A stretch of DNA of 64,000 bases from Marinobacter sp. MDS2 (GCF_030718085.1 NZ_JAVAJF010000001.1:1798001-1862000); one strand, 5' to 3'; counted from the stretch's first letter, positions 15,829-25,137 are shown. Made by a program: numbers and translations. Notes: generated from the sequence alone by a model not told the origin.

Positions 15829-16725
15829 GTGTTCGATATCGTATCCCGCATTTCTCAACTCAGCATCTAATTCACTTCGCCAATTTCCCGCGGCATCCAT
15901 GGTTATGTAGACAACACCACTTATATCATTAGGCGTTTCAACGGTTCCTTTCACTAAAGCAGCTACACGTGATCTTGATAATTTTGCAATGAGATAACCA
16001 TGCTCAAAAACAACATTTTGACGGGCTCTCCATTTATAGCCGAGGCTGTCGCGCTTTGCGCCAACGTCACACTCTGTATAAAGGACTATGCCAAAACCTA
16101 CGTTGCTATAATGGTCAATCTTTTCAATAATCGTTCTACCACCACTAGCTTGCAAGTGAAGGATTATCGGCTCAAGCCCTTTAGATTCAACGTAAGATTT
16201 GACATCGTTTTTCGCATGCTCATCATGACCATGAACAATAAACACCTGATCTCTATTAAATTGCGCGCCCTCTTCAGCTGGCTTATTCTCTGGAAGATCT
16301 TGCGTTGGCACGTCTTTATTAGCATTGGTTATATTGTTTTCTTTAAGAACTCTCTGGAGATCAATATTTTTTATAGCCCAATGTGTCCGAAAGAATTCAT
16401 ACTCTTCAATACCTAACTCGAGTGCGACCCTTTCTATATTTTCAGTAGAAATAACTCCGATACTTTCGTCACGCTCAAAGATTACGCGGTAATCTCTACC
16501 CGAAGCAGTGATGTTCGTGATGTTGCCAACGAATGCGCCCCCCTCGCAGTGTTCGTGCATAAATAGGCACGGATATGACTTAATTTCCCGCACTACATCC
16601 GGACCGAGATTGCGATACCGCATTTGAGTTTCTGAATCAGTGTACTCAAGGAAGCGGGAGGCAGAGACCGTCACTTCGTTCTCAGTTTCTTCTGGGCCAA
16701 TGTAACCCATGAATAAGTTATACAT
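15823..16725 (-). CDS. TIR-domain (CAP12/Pycsar-type) putative defence effector
   Basis: A 300-residue protein. Residues about 160-298 match the bacterial TIR-like family PF10137: VFIVHGHDEHAKNDVKSYVE, the GRTIIEKID loop, NVGFGIVLYTECDVG, RARQNVVFEHGYLIAKLSRSRV with the likely catalytic Glu at 241, and SGVVYITMD. Family members include NAD-degrading effectors of cyclic-nucleotide anti-phage systems. Residues 1-130 form a separate domain I do not recognise, with a conserved-looking FMHEHCEGGAFVGNI stretch; residues 131-158 look like a linker. GGGAAAG precedes the ATG. It is alone in its cassette, with no cyclase beside it, so the N-terminal domain is presumably its sensor. NADase activity is inferred. 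Confidence 0.85.
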   Translation of the reverse strand: MYNLFMGYIGPEETENEVTVSASRFLEYTDSETQMRYRNLGPDVVREIKSYPCLFMHEHCEGGAFVGNITNITASGRDYRVIFERDESIGVISTENIERVALELGIEEYEFFRTHWAIKNIDLQRVLKENNITNANKDVPTQDLPENKPAEEGAQFNRDQVFIVHGHDEHAKNDVKSYVESKGLEPIILHLQASGGRTIIEKIDHYSNVGFGIVLYTECDVGAKRDSLGYKWRARQNVVFEHGYLIAKLSRSRVAALVKGTVETPNDISGVVYITMDAAGNWRSELDAELRNAGYDIEHS

Positions 16726-16742
16726 TTCTTTCCCTATTTACA

Positions 16743-16813
16743 GCTAACGCTGTGGCTTTGCGGCGTACCGGAGCGCCAGCGCAGGTGCGTCCGACAACAG
16801 CCAATTGTTATAT
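16743..16813 (-). repeat. attC site of the first cassette
   Basis: Bounded by GCTAACGC and TTGTTATAT, with arms GGCGTACCGGAGCGCC and GCGCAGGTGCGTCC inside. It separates the first two cassettes after the integrase. Confidence 0.82.
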
Positions 16814-17281
16814 TTTTTCATAGTGTCTCGTAACCTCTTGCTGCGCCACTTTTTGAAACAGAGATATTTTTTCTCGGGCATCCGCCACCATTGTGTCAAG
16901 CAAGCCGGTCTCTTGTTGATTTTTGCTCAAACAAATAAACGACTGGACAGAATACATCGCTTCGTAGGCTTTCAGCCGAATTGTGTCGTCGGAGATTATC
17001 TGCAATTCATTAAAAGCACGGAGGTACTGGTTGTAGTCATCGGAAGCAGGAGAGCAGCTGCTATAGAGATAGGTTTGAATAAGCTTTTGTGACAAAGATA
17101 GGAAATCTACATATTTCGACTTCTTTTCCTCTTGAAGAGCATAGAAAAATCTCCGTTGCTCTTGGTCGTTTTCATGCTCCTGCTTTTTGACCAACACAAA
17201 GTAACCAAAAACGCTCGATATGGCGGCTCCGAGACCAATCTTTACAGCCGTATCCACAACACCAATCCAGGTCAAATCCAC
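16808..17281 (-). CDS. Unknown membrane-anchored protein (first cassette)
   Basis: I do not recognise this 157-residue protein. One membrane segment lies near the N-terminus (AVKIGLGAAISSVFGYFVLV, about 12-31), followed by a basic-acidic stretch and a helical, probably coiled-coil cytoplasmic domain. The start is a GTG at 17281, seven bases after TTGGAG. It is the cassette next to the integrase, so it is likely the most recently acquired before the integrase died. The layout, one helix then a helical domain, resembles proteins in several phage-defence loci, but that is only an impression. Confidence 0.7.
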   Translation of the reverse strand: MDLTWIGVVDTAVKIGLGAAISSVFGYFVLVKKQEHENDQEQRRFFYALQEEKKSKYVDFLSLSQKLIQTYLYSSCSPASDDYNQYLRAFNELQIISDDTIRLKAYEAMYSVQSFICLSKNQQETGLLDTMVADAREKISLFQKVAQQEVTRHYEKI

Positions 17282-17295
17282 TCAGAACTCCAATA

Positions 17296-17400
17296 CTCGG
17301 TCAAAATATAACAGCAATTGGATCGATGTCTCAGTGATTGCGAAAAATTGACTGCTTCGTTATCACGGATTTTTCGAACCCCAGTACACCGATCAAAAAC
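17296..17400 (-). other. Probable attI region
   Basis: This stretch lies between the intI promoter and the first cassette. A core-like GTTATAT reads on the minus strand at 17306-17312, just before the first cassette gene, and is identical to the core at 16807-16813. I cannot define the other attI boxes or the cassette promoter by eye. Confidence 0.4.
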
Positions 17401-17450
17401 ACGTAAAACAAAAGCTTAGCTCAGTTTTTAGAAGCCTACTACGTAATCAT

Positions 17451-17497
17451 TTGACTTCTGTGATCTGCGCCACCAATAATACTGTTCAAATATACAG
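17451..17497 (+). promoter_or_regulatory. intI promoter with a perfect LexA box
   Basis: A -35 TTGACT (17451-17456), an 18-base spacer and a -10 AATAAT (17475-17480) precede a LexA site CTGT-N8-ACAG at 17482-17497. The site covers the predicted transcription start, 26 bases before the intI ATG, as in SOS-regulated integrons. Confidence 0.82.
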
Positions 17498-17523
17498 TTA
17501 TATTTTTGGCACGGAGGCCCAAA

Positions 17524-18296
17524 ATGCAAGGAAAGCAACCTCGCCTTCGCGATCAGGTTCGCGCGGTGATTCGCGTTAATCATTACAGCATTCGTACCGA
17601 TAAAACCTATTGGTATTGGATTCGCTATTTCATTCGTTTCCACCAAATGAAACACCCACGAGATATGGGCCCGCCGGAGGTTAATGAGTTTTTGACCTGG
17701 CTTGCCGTACATCGCAATGTTGCGGCAGCCACGCAGGCACAGGCGCTGAACTCTTTGGTGTTTTTGTACGACAAGGTATTCGGGACTCCACTCGGCGAGA
17801 TTGGAGAGGTAGTCCGGGCAAAGAAGCCTCGTAAGTTGCCCGTGGTGCTCACGCACGATGAAGCGATGCGCATCATCAACCATCTCAGTGAACCTAATAA
17901 GCTGATAGCATCCCTCATGTATGGCTCGGGTTTGCGGGTAACCGAGGCCTGTCGTCTGCGCATCAAGGATCTAGATTTTCAACAGCAGGTAATCACCGTG
18001 CGCGACGGAAAAGGCGCCAAGGATAGAACCACCTTATTGCCTGCCACGCTTATAGAGCCACTGCAGAGCCATGTTGAGAACATCCGCAAAGCCTGGCAGC
18101 AGCGTAGTGAGGAGTTTCTGCACCCTGTCAGTATGCCCTTGCCTTCCGCCACACCTTCGCCACTGAACTCCTAAAACGTGGCAACGATATTCGCACCGTG
18201 CAGGACCTCCTCGGCCACGCCGACCTGCGAACCACCCAAATCTATACCCATGTTCTTGGGCAAGGTTTTGCGGGGGTTCGCAGTCCGTTGGGATGA
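17524..18296 (+). pseudogene. intI: Integron integrase intI, inactivated by deletion and frameshift
   Basis: The first frame (17524-18174) begins like an integron tyrosine recombinase: RVNHYSIRTDKTYWYWIRYFIRF, then box I SLMYGSGLRVTEACRLRIKDLDF with its Arg, and the GKGAKDRTTLLP Lys region. After about residue 203 the frame is lost. The C-terminal part continues in the +2 frame from about 18132 to TGA 18296: [37 protein letters not shown], with the catalytic Tyr intact. The combined length is about 257 codons against about 320 in the family, so roughly 55-65 residues are missing, including the IntI-specific insertion and the start of box II; the HxxR His position reads Leu. The GGAGG ribosome site before the ATG remains. 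Confidence 0.88.
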
Positions 18297-18320
18297 ATGC
18301 AGCTCAGCGTTTGTGAGTAC

Positions 18321-19379
18321 TCACCACTCCAACTGCGCCCCAGTCTGGTACTCAATTACCCGCGTTTCAAAGAAGTTCTTTTCTTTGCGCATGGTGGCTT
18401 GCTCATCCAGCCAGGGCGAGACGTTTTTCGCGCCCGGGAACGGGTCTTCCAGCCCTACGGTGCGAGCGCGGCGGTTGGCCACAAAGCGGAATTGTTCGGT
18501 GTGGTATTCCGCGGAGTAGCCCAGTATCGGGTCGCGCAGAATATAGTTGGCGTAGTCGCGCTCGGCGGCTTCGGATTCTTCCCACATCTCGCGCACGGCC
18601 TTCGGGTCCAGGCTGATGTTTTCTTCTTCCAGTATCTGGTTCACCACTTTCAGGCCGAAGGCGAAGTGCATGGCTTCATCGCGCAGGATGTACTGGAACT
18701 GCTCACCGGTGCCGCGCATCAGGCCGCGGCGTTGCAGGGCGAAGATGGGGCTGAAGCCGTTGTAGAACCAGCAGCCTTCAAACACCGCCGCAAAGAACAG
18801 GTACGACATGATGAATTCTTGCAGGTCGTCTTTGTTGCGCAGGTTGATGTCGGGGCGCATGGCGGCGTCCAGCCGGCGGTTGGCCATCTGGATTTTAGCG
18901 TTGATTTGCGGCACCACGCGGTAGCGATTGTAGATTTCGCTCTGGTCCAGGTTCAGGGTTTCAATGCAGTGCTGGTAGGTCCAGGTGTGCAAGGCCTCTT
19001 CGTACACTTGGCGCGCCTGGTAGATTTGCAGCTCCGGCGCGGTCATTTTTTCCATCACCGCCAGGCCGATGTTGCGCATGGCCAGTATGTCGGAGGTGGT
19101 CAAGTAAGCCACCACGTTTTCGAACACGTGCTTTTCCGCCGGGTTCAGGCGGTGGTGGTAGTCGTGAACGTCTTGCGCCATGTTCACGTCCAGCGGGGTC
19201 CAGTGGTTTTTGTTGGCGTTCATGAAGAACTCCCAAGCCCACGGGTACTTGAACGGCGCCAGCTGGTTTACGTCGGTTTCGCCGTTGATCACGCGTTTGT
19301 CGTCTACGTTCACCGGGGCCACGCTGCTGTCTGCAGCGGGCTGGCTTTTTGGTTTGGTTTCGTCGTCCCAATTCAACAT
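18321..19379 (-). CDS. nrdB: Class Ia ribonucleotide reductase, beta (R2) subunit
   Basis: A 352-residue R2 subunit that carries the di-iron centre and tyrosyl radical. YEEALHTWTYQHCIETL shows Glu, His (+3) and the radical Tyr (+7) with the same spacing as E. coli E115/H118/Y122. AVFEGCWFYNGF and DEAMHFAFGLKVV supply further ligands. The C-terminal tail binds R1. ATG 19379 is chosen because GAGAGG lies eight bases upstream; the frame runs further, to 19469, into nrdA. It follows nrdA by 28 bases in one operon. Confidence 0.95.
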   Translation of the reverse strand: MLNWDDETKPKSQPAADSSVAPVNVDDKRVINGETDVNQLAPFKYPWAWEFFMNANKNHWTPLDVNMAQDVHDYHHRLNPAEKHVFENVVAYLTTSDILAMRNIGLAVMEKMTAPELQIYQARQVYEEALHTWTYQHCIETLNLDQSEIYNRYRVVPQINAKIQMANRRLDAAMRPDINLRNKDDLQEFIMSYLFFAAVFEGCWFYNGFSPIFALQRRGLMRGTGEQFQYILRDEAMHFAFGLKVVNQILEEENISLDPKAVREMWEESEAAERDYANYILRDPILGYSAEYHTEQFRFVANRRARTVGLEDPFPGAKNVSPWLDEQATMRKEKNFFETRVIEYQTGAQLEW

Positions 19380-19407
19380 GGTTGTGCCTCTCTGAATAAG
19401 TAAGTGG

Positions 19408-22176
19408 TTACTGACAGGCTTCGCAGTCGGGTTCGTCGATACTGCACACTTGTGGCTGCGGCGCGGCAACCGGGGCGGCTTGCTCGTTCACGCCGGTGGC
19501 GCCGAGTGAGCGCAGGTAGTAGGTGGTTTTCAAGCCACGTTCCCACGCCAGCTGGTACAACTCGTCCAGTTTTTTACCGCTGGGTTCGGCCATGTACAGG
19601 TTCAGGCTCTGGGCCTGATCCAGCCATTTCTGACGGCGAGAGGCGGCTTCTACCAACCAACGGGCGTCGATCTCAAACGCGGTGGCGTAGCGGGATTTCA
19701 GTTCGGTGGGTATACGGTCAATTTGCTGCACGCTGCCGTCGTAGTATTTGAGGTCGTTCACCATCACGTTGTCCCACAGGCCGACCGCCTTGAGGTCACG
19801 CACCAGCGAGGGGTTCACCACGGTGAATTCGCCAGAGAGGTTCGATTTCACGAACAGGTTTTGATACGCCGGCTCGATGGATTGCGACACGCCCACGATG
19901 TTGGAAATGGTGGCGGTGGGTGCAATGGCCATGACGTTGCTGTTGCGCATGCCGTGCTGGGCGATGAGTTCGCGTACCGGCGCCCAGTCCAAGCGGCTGT
20001 CGGTATTCACGTTGATGTCGTCTTCGCGGCGGGCGTTTTTCAGCAGTTCGATGGAGTCGATGGGTAGAATGCCCTGGCTCCACAAGGAACCTTCGTAGCT
20101 TTCATAAGCGCCCCGCTCCGCCGCCAGCTGGGCGGAGGCGCGAATCGCGAAGTAGCTCAGCTGCTCCATGGCCACGTCGGCGAATTCCACCGCTTGCGGG
20201 CTGGTGTACGGCAGGCCCAGTGCGTAGAGCGCATCTTGGAAGCCCATCAGGCCAAGGCCGACCGGGCGGTGCTTCAGGTTGGAATTGCGTGCTTGGGGTA
20301 CGGCGTAGAAGTTGATGTCGATAACGTTATCGAGCATGCGCACGGCGGTGTTTACGGTGCGCTCCAGGCGCTGCACATCCAGCTCGCCATTGGCGATGTG
20401 AGCCGCCAGATTCACCGAGCCCAGGTTGCACACGGCAATCTCATCGGCGCTGGTGTTCAGGGTGATTTCGGTACACAGGTTGGAGCTGTGGACTACGCCC
20501 TTGTGCTGCTGCGGCGAGCGCAAGTTGCAGGGGTCTTTGAAAGTGATCCACGGGTGGCCGGTTTCAAACAGTACGGTCAGCATTTTGCGCCACAGCTGTT
20601 TGGCCGGGATGGTTTTGAACAGCTCGATTTTGCCTTCCGCGGCCAGTGCTTCGTAATGCTCGTAGCGCTCGCGGAATTCGTTTCCGTACAGGTCGTGCAA
20701 ATCGGGCACGTCGCTGGGGCTGAACAGAGTCCAGTCGCGGTCTTGGCGCATGCGTTCAATCAGCAAGTCCGGCACCCAGTTGGCGGTGTTCATGTCGTGG
20801 GTACGGCGGCGTTCGTCACCGGTGTTTTTACGCAGTTCCAGAAACTCTTCGATGTCCAGGTGCCAGCTTTCAAGATAGGCACACACCGCGCCTTTGCGCT
20901 TGCCGCCCTGGTTTACGGCGACGGCGGTGTCGTTCACCACTTTCAGGAACGGCACCACGCCCTGGCTTTGGCCGTTGGTGCCTTTGATGCGGGAGCCCAA
21001 TGCGCGCACGGGTGTCCAGTCGTTACCCAAACCGCCAGCCCATTTCGAGAGCATGGCGTTGTCGCGAATCGCGCCGTAGATGTCTTCCAGATCGTCGCCC
21101 ACGGTGGTGAGGTAGCAGGACGAAAGCTGGGAATGGCGAGTTCCGCTGTTAAACAGCGTGGGCGTGGAGGCCATGTAGTCGAACGACGACAAAAGATTGT
21201 AGAACTCGATGGCGCGGCTGTTGGGGTCGTCTTCACGCAGCGCCAAACCCATGGCCACACGCATGAAGAATACCTGTGGTAGTTCCAGGCGGTCTTCTTT
21301 CCAGTGCAGGAAGTAACGGTCGTACAGGGTTTGCAGGCCGAGGAAACCAAACTGTTGGTCGCGCTCGGGCTTGATCGCCGCGCCCAGCTGTTCCAGGTCA
21401 AACGCGGCCATGGCTTCGTCCAGCAGTTCGTAACGAATGCCGGCGTGAATAAAGGCGCTCAGGGCCTGTGGATAAACCTCCGCAAGGCTCAGGCTGGTGT
21501 CGAGATTCAGAGCGGTCACGCTTTCAAGGCGCAGTTGTTCCAGCAGCAAACGGGCAGTCACGGCGCTGTAGTCGGGCTCACGCTCGATACGGCCACGAGC
21601 GGTCATAATCAGGGCGCTCAGTACCTCGGCTTCGTCGATTCCGTTGTAGAGGTTGCGGATGGCCTCTTCCACCAACGAATCGCCTTCAATGCCTTCCAGC
21701 CCTTGAGAAGCCTGCTCGACTTGGCGTTTCATCAGGCCTAAGTCCAAGGGTACGGTACGGCCACTGGCTTGTTTTACGGTGAGATGAGGGTGCGCTTCTA
21801 CGGGTTCGTGCTGGGCGCGCTCACGGGCGTGTTCTTCACGGTAGAGTACGTAGGCGCGGGCCACTTTTTGTTCTTCGGCGCGCATCAGGGCCAGTTCTAC
21901 CTGATCCTGGATGTCTTCAATGTGTACCCGGCCACCGGCTTTCAGGCGGCGACTGATGGCCTGCACAACCTGTTCGGTTACGCGGTGGACGGCATCGTTA
22001 ATTCGGGCAGATCCGGCGGCTTGATCGCCTTCAACCGCCAGGAAGGCTTTGGTAACGGCTACGCTGATTTTAGACGGGGTAAAACTGACCAGATTGCCGT
22101 TGCGCTTGATAACCTGCAGGGCTTCTGTGTCGGACGGTGAGGTGGGCCGCGGTTCGGCCAGGGCTGTAGCAGACAT
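19408..22176 (-). CDS. nrdA: Class Ia ribonucleotide reductase, alpha (R1) subunit
   Basis: A 922-residue R1 subunit that reduces ribonucleoside diphosphates to deoxy forms. An N-terminal ATP cone (VIKRNGNLVSFTPSKISVAVTKAF) is followed by a second cone-like region (TVKQASGRTVPLDLGLMKRQ), then the barrel with FNSGTRHSQLSSCYL, the active-site SNLCTEITLN and AVCNLGSVNLAAH, and a C-terminal tail with cysteines in CSIDEPDCEACQ. ATG 22176 has AGGAG eight bases upstream. A cobalamin riboswitch lies in its long leader, so expression probably falls when B12 is plentiful. Confidence 0.95.
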   Translation of the reverse strand: MSATALAEPRPTSPSDTEALQVIKRNGNLVSFTPSKISVAVTKAFLAVEGDQAAGSARINDAVHRVTEQVVQAISRRLKAGGRVHIEDIQDQVELALMRAEEQKVARAYVLYREEHARERAQHEPVEAHPHLTVKQASGRTVPLDLGLMKRQVEQASQGLEGIEGDSLVEEAIRNLYNGIDEAEVLSALIMTARGRIEREPDYSAVTARLLLEQLRLESVTALNLDTSLSLAEVYPQALSAFIHAGIRYELLDEAMAAFDLEQLGAAIKPERDQQFGFLGLQTLYDRYFLHWKEDRLELPQVFFMRVAMGLALREDDPNSRAIEFYNLLSSFDYMASTPTLFNSGTRHSQLSSCYLTTVGDDLEDIYGAIRDNAMLSKWAGGLGNDWTPVRALGSRIKGTNGQSQGVVPFLKVVNDTAVAVNQGGKRKGAVCAYLESWHLDIEEFLELRKNTGDERRRTHDMNTANWVPDLLIERMRQDRDWTLFSPSDVPDLHDLYGNEFRERYEHYEALAAEGKIELFKTIPAKQLWRKMLTVLFETGHPWITFKDPCNLRSPQQHKGVVHSSNLCTEITLNTSADEIAVCNLGSVNLAAHIANGELDVQRLERTVNTAVRMLDNVIDINFYAVPQARNSNLKHRPVGLGLMGFQDALYALGLPYTSPQAVEFADVAMEQLSYFAIRASAQLAAERGAYESYEGSLWSQGILPIDSIELLKNARREDDINVNTDSRLDWAPVRELIAQHGMRNSNVMAIAPTATISNIVGVSQSIEPAYQNLFVKSNLSGEFTVVNPSLVRDLKAVGLWDNVMVNDLKYYDGSVQQIDRIPTELKSRYATAFEIDARWLVEAASRRQKWLDQAQSLNLYMAEPSGKKLDELYQLAWERGLKTTYYLRSLGATGVNEQAAPVAAPQPQVCSIDEPDCEACQ

Positions 22177-22362
22177 ACCGTTATCTCCTGAATACGCGTG
22201 GGTTCTATAACCTTCGCGTACGCAGGACGAACAAAGCATCAACCCGAGCGGGCTGTCGCTGTGCCATGTTCGTTGCTGCTCACCTTAGGGTGCCAAAATG
22301 CAGGCGCCTGAGTCGCGAAGGTGCAGTCGAGCTGTTTTCTTCGTGGCGATAGAAAACAACAC

Positions 22363-22572
22363 GTCTCTGGCAGGTCTTCGGACTCAGGGGCGTGAACCTT
22401 GTGGTTCGGCCTTGTGTGGCGACTTCCCGGCGGTTGCCAGTGTCGTTATGCCACGCTCGTTCCCCAATACCGCTGCGCGTCAGTTCCGGATTCTCACCGG
22501 ATTCCCGGCTACCTTTTGATCGAAGTGTTTGAAATTCGCTCAAAACACAACATCTGGTAGCTAGCCAGAGAC
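22363..22572 (-). promoter_or_regulatory. Cobalamin (B12) riboswitch in the nrdAB leader
   Basis: Read on the minus strand, the leader contains the class hallmarks in order: GGGAATCCGGTGAGAATCC, then CTGACGCGCAGCGG, then CACTGG, GGGAAGTCGCC, and GAGTCCGAAGACCTGCC. Closing stem P1 is visible: GTCTCTGGC at the 5' end (plus 22564-22572) pairs with GCCAGAGAC at the 3' end (plus 22363-22371). A stem with GTTTTCT/AGAAAAC arms (22334-22357) follows and may be part of the switch's expression platform. Confidence 0.92.
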
Positions 22573-22578
22573 ACCACA

Positions 22579-22607
22579 ACTATATACACGAACTCATAGA
22601 GAAACAA
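22579..22607 (-). promoter_or_regulatory. Probable sigma70 promoter of nrdAB
   Basis: On the minus strand, -35 TTGTTT (22602-22607) and -10 TATAGT (22579-22584) are 17 bases apart and lie immediately upstream of the riboswitch. Confidence 0.65.
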
Positions 22608-22627
22608 GATCAGCGCAGGATTGCCGC

Positions 22628-23455
22628 TCAGAGGGCCGGAAAGCCCGGTAACAGAATGGATTTATCACGGGTGTCGGCCGGCGGTAACTCACCTCGTTCC
22701 GCCAATCGGTGGTAGGCAGCGTCGAACTCTGCCCGAAGGGTTTTCGCCCAGGGTGTGGCGGCTGAGAACAACCAGGCCCCTTTTCGGGTTCGGAGTTCGG
22801 TTTCCCGGAGTATCGCATCCGAAAAATCCGTTAATTCTTCTCGCACCGGATCACGGTAATCCAGCAGGTAGTCCCCTCGGCCACGCTTGAGCATATCAAT
22901 AGCCGAGCGGTGGCTCGGTGCGTTGGTAATCCGGATGTCGCCCTGCTGTTCCAGCCATGACCGAAGGCCGCCATAGGTGAACCCGTTGATCAGTATCACC
23001 ACCTGGTCGCGAAAATCGTCTATGTGCGTAATCGGCGCTTGGTCTTCGCGGTACCAGGCACTCAGTACAACAGACACCAGATTGATCTCGCTGTCGATCA
23101 CGGCATCCTGCAGTGCAGGCACGTTGGTCAAACCCAGCGCGAAATCGATGCTGCCCTTTTTCAGATAGAGGTATGCGCGACTAACGGGAAGATACAGGAA
23201 ATCCAGCTCATAGCCCGCCTCACGGGCCACCTTGCGGGTTACATCCAGCATCGCGCCTTCCGGCTCACCCTCCGCGTTCTGATAGGTAACCGGAGGGAAC
23301 TCCATGTAAGCCACTCGCAGGGTGCGGGTGGCTGGCTCGGTGTGCTGGATATTTTCTGCGTGCACAGTACCCACAACCCCTGTGAGCCAAAGCCCGCTCA
23401 ACAACACAACGATGAAGCGGTGCATAGCTCTGGGTATGAGAAGGCTAAGGCGCAT
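22628..23455 (-). CDS. Periplasmic solute-binding protein, SBP_bac_3 family (orphan)
   Basis: About 275 residues: a signal peptide (HRFIVVLLSGLWLTGVVGTVHAE), then a family-3 binding fold: LRVAYMEFPPVTYQNAEGEPEGAMLDVTRKVA, SRAYLYLKKGSIDFALGL and GRGDYLLDY. Such proteins capture amino acids or similar ligands; no permease or ATPase gene is adjacent, so it may serve a sensor or a distant transporter. ATG 23455 follows AGAGAG; ATG 23425 is the alternative. The frame also runs to 23524. Confidence 0.82.
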   Translation of the reverse strand: MRLSLLIPRAMHRFIVVLLSGLWLTGVVGTVHAENIQHTEPATRTLRVAYMEFPPVTYQNAEGEPEGAMLDVTRKVAREAGYELDFLYLPVSRAYLYLKKGSIDFALGLTNVPALQDAVIDSEINLVSVVLSAWYREDQAPITHIDDFRDQVVILINGFTYGGLRSWLEQQGDIRITNAPSHRSAIDMLKRGRGDYLLDYRDPVREELTDFSDAILRETELRTRKGAWLFSAATPWAKTLRAEFDAAYHRLAERGELPPADTRDKSILLPGFPAL

Positions 23456-23537
23456 AACAACTCTCTGGAATCTCTTTAGCGATAGAGAAGAGTAACAGAT
23501 CACAGGATTGTCTGTGCAACGCAATACTCACACTGGT

Positions 23538-25043
23538 TCAGAAAGCGTGAGTGACCATATACAAGCCGACGCCGCCCATCACCAATGTGTAAGGGAAGGC
23601 CATAATAACCATCTTGCCGTAGGACAAACGCACCAGAGGCGCAATCGCCGAGGTCAGCAAGAACAGAAACGCCGCTTGGCCATTGGGTGTGGCTACGCTG
23701 GGCAGGTTGGTGCCGGTGTTGATGGCTACGGCCAAGGTCTGGAAGTGTTCGTAACTGATGCTGCCGCTATCCAGCGCTTGCTTCACTTCACTGATGTACA
23801 CCGTTGCGACAAACACGTTGTCGCTGATCATGGACAGTATGCCGTTGGCAAGGAAGAACATGCCCGGCTGCTGGCCTTCCGGCAGGCTCAGAACGTAGTC
23901 GATAATCGGCTTGAACAGGTGCTGCTCGTGGATCACCGCCACCACGGCGAAGAACACCACCAACAATGAGGTAAACGGCAGCGATTCCTGGAAGGCTTTA
24001 CCGATTTTGTGCTCATCAATCACGCCGGTGAACGAGGTGATCAGAATGATCACCAGCAAGCCAATCAGCCCCACTTCAGCAATGTGGAGCGCAAGCCCCA
24101 ATACCAGCACCACCGCCGCAGCGGCCTGAACCCAGAGCGCGGCTTTATCGGAAGCCGTGCGGCTGGTGCGCTCGTTTTCGGCAAACTCTTCCAGCACCCG
24201 GCGCACGGGTTTCGGCAAACGGCCGCCGTAGCCAAACCAGCGCAGTTTCTCCAGTGCCCAACAGGTACACAGCCCGGCCACGAGAACCGGCAAGCTCACC
24301 GGCGCCATGTGCAAGAAGAAGCCCGCAAAATCCCAGCCCACCACTTTAGCAATCAGCAGGTTTTGCGGCTCCCCGACCATGGTGGCCACACCACCGAGCG
24401 CGGTACCAATGGCCCCGTGCATCAGCAGGCTGCGCAAAAAGGCACGGAAGTTTTCGAGATCTTCCCGGTGCAGTTCAACCACGTCATCGTCACTGTTGGC
24501 GTTGTGATCTTTTTGCTGATATCCCTTACCGGAGGCAACCTTGTGATACACCGAGTAGAACCCGACCGCAACACTGATGATCACTGCCGTAACGGTGAGT
24601 GCGTCAAGAAACGCGGACAAGATCGCAGCGGCAATACAAAAGAGCAACGAGAGTGCCGATTTGGAGCGCACACCCACCAGTATTTGGGTGAAGGTAACCA
24701 GCAATAGCTCCTTCATGAAATAGATGCCCGCCACCATGAACATCAGCAGCAGAATCACCGGGAAGTTGGTGAGCACTTCGTTGTAAACCGCATCGGCGGT
24801 GGTCAGGCCAATCAGCAAGGCTTCCACCGCCAGCAACCCGCCCGGCAGCAACGGGTAACATTTGAGCGCCATTGCCAATGTGAAAATAAACTCACCAATC
24901 AACAACCAGCCCGCAACGCCCGGCCCGAACACGTACATCACGATGGGATTGGCGATCAAAAACAACAGGATGACTTGTTTGTACCAGACGGGGGCGTTGC
25001 CGAGGAAGTTACTTTTAAAGCCGGACACGATGGAGTTGGGCAT
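23538..25043 (-). CDS. nhaB: Na+/H+ antiporter NhaB
   Basis: A 501-residue inner membrane antiporter with about 12 hydrophobic segments, matching NhaB in length and motifs. Diagnostic stretches: [22 protein letters not shown] at the N-terminus, [40 protein letters not shown] and [15 protein letters not shown]. It expels sodium using the proton gradient, which suits a marine bacterium. It is a single gene with a palindromic element upstream. Confidence 0.95.
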   Translation of the reverse strand: MPNSIVSGFKSNFLGNAPVWYKQVILLFLIANPIVMYVFGPGVAGWLLIGEFIFTLAMALKCYPLLPGGLLAVEALLIGLTTADAVYNEVLTNFPVILLLMFMVAGIYFMKELLLVTFTQILVGVRSKSALSLLFCIAAAILSAFLDALTVTAVIISVAVGFYSVYHKVASGKGYQQKDHNANSDDDVVELHREDLENFRAFLRSLLMHGAIGTALGGVATMVGEPQNLLIAKVVGWDFAGFFLHMAPVSLPVLVAGLCTCWALEKLRWFGYGGRLPKPVRRVLEEFAENERTSRTASDKAALWVQAAAAVVLVLGLALHIAEVGLIGLLVIILITSFTGVIDEHKIGKAFQESLPFTSLLVVFFAVVAVIHEQHLFKPIIDYVLSLPEGQQPGMFFLANGILSMISDNVFVATVYISEVKQALDSGSISYEHFQTLAVAINTGTNLPSVATPNGQAAFLFLLTSAIAPLVRLSYGKMVIMAFPYTLVMGGVGLYMVTHAF

Positions 25044-25137
25044 TGCTGGGTTCTTTTGAAAGTGGGCGTTAATAGGTTACGGGGTGGCGCCCATACTTTC
25101 CTTGATAATAGTCGGCTTGGTGCTGGCTAAAACGCCC

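Noticed and set aside
22280..22579. A 99-codon minus-strand frame upstream of nrdA
   Set aside because: It coincides with the cobalamin riboswitch and has no protein signature.
22571..22591. Possible NrdR box near the nrdA promoter
   Set aside because: The sequence ACTATATACAC only partly resembles an NrdR box and no second copy lies at the usual spacing.
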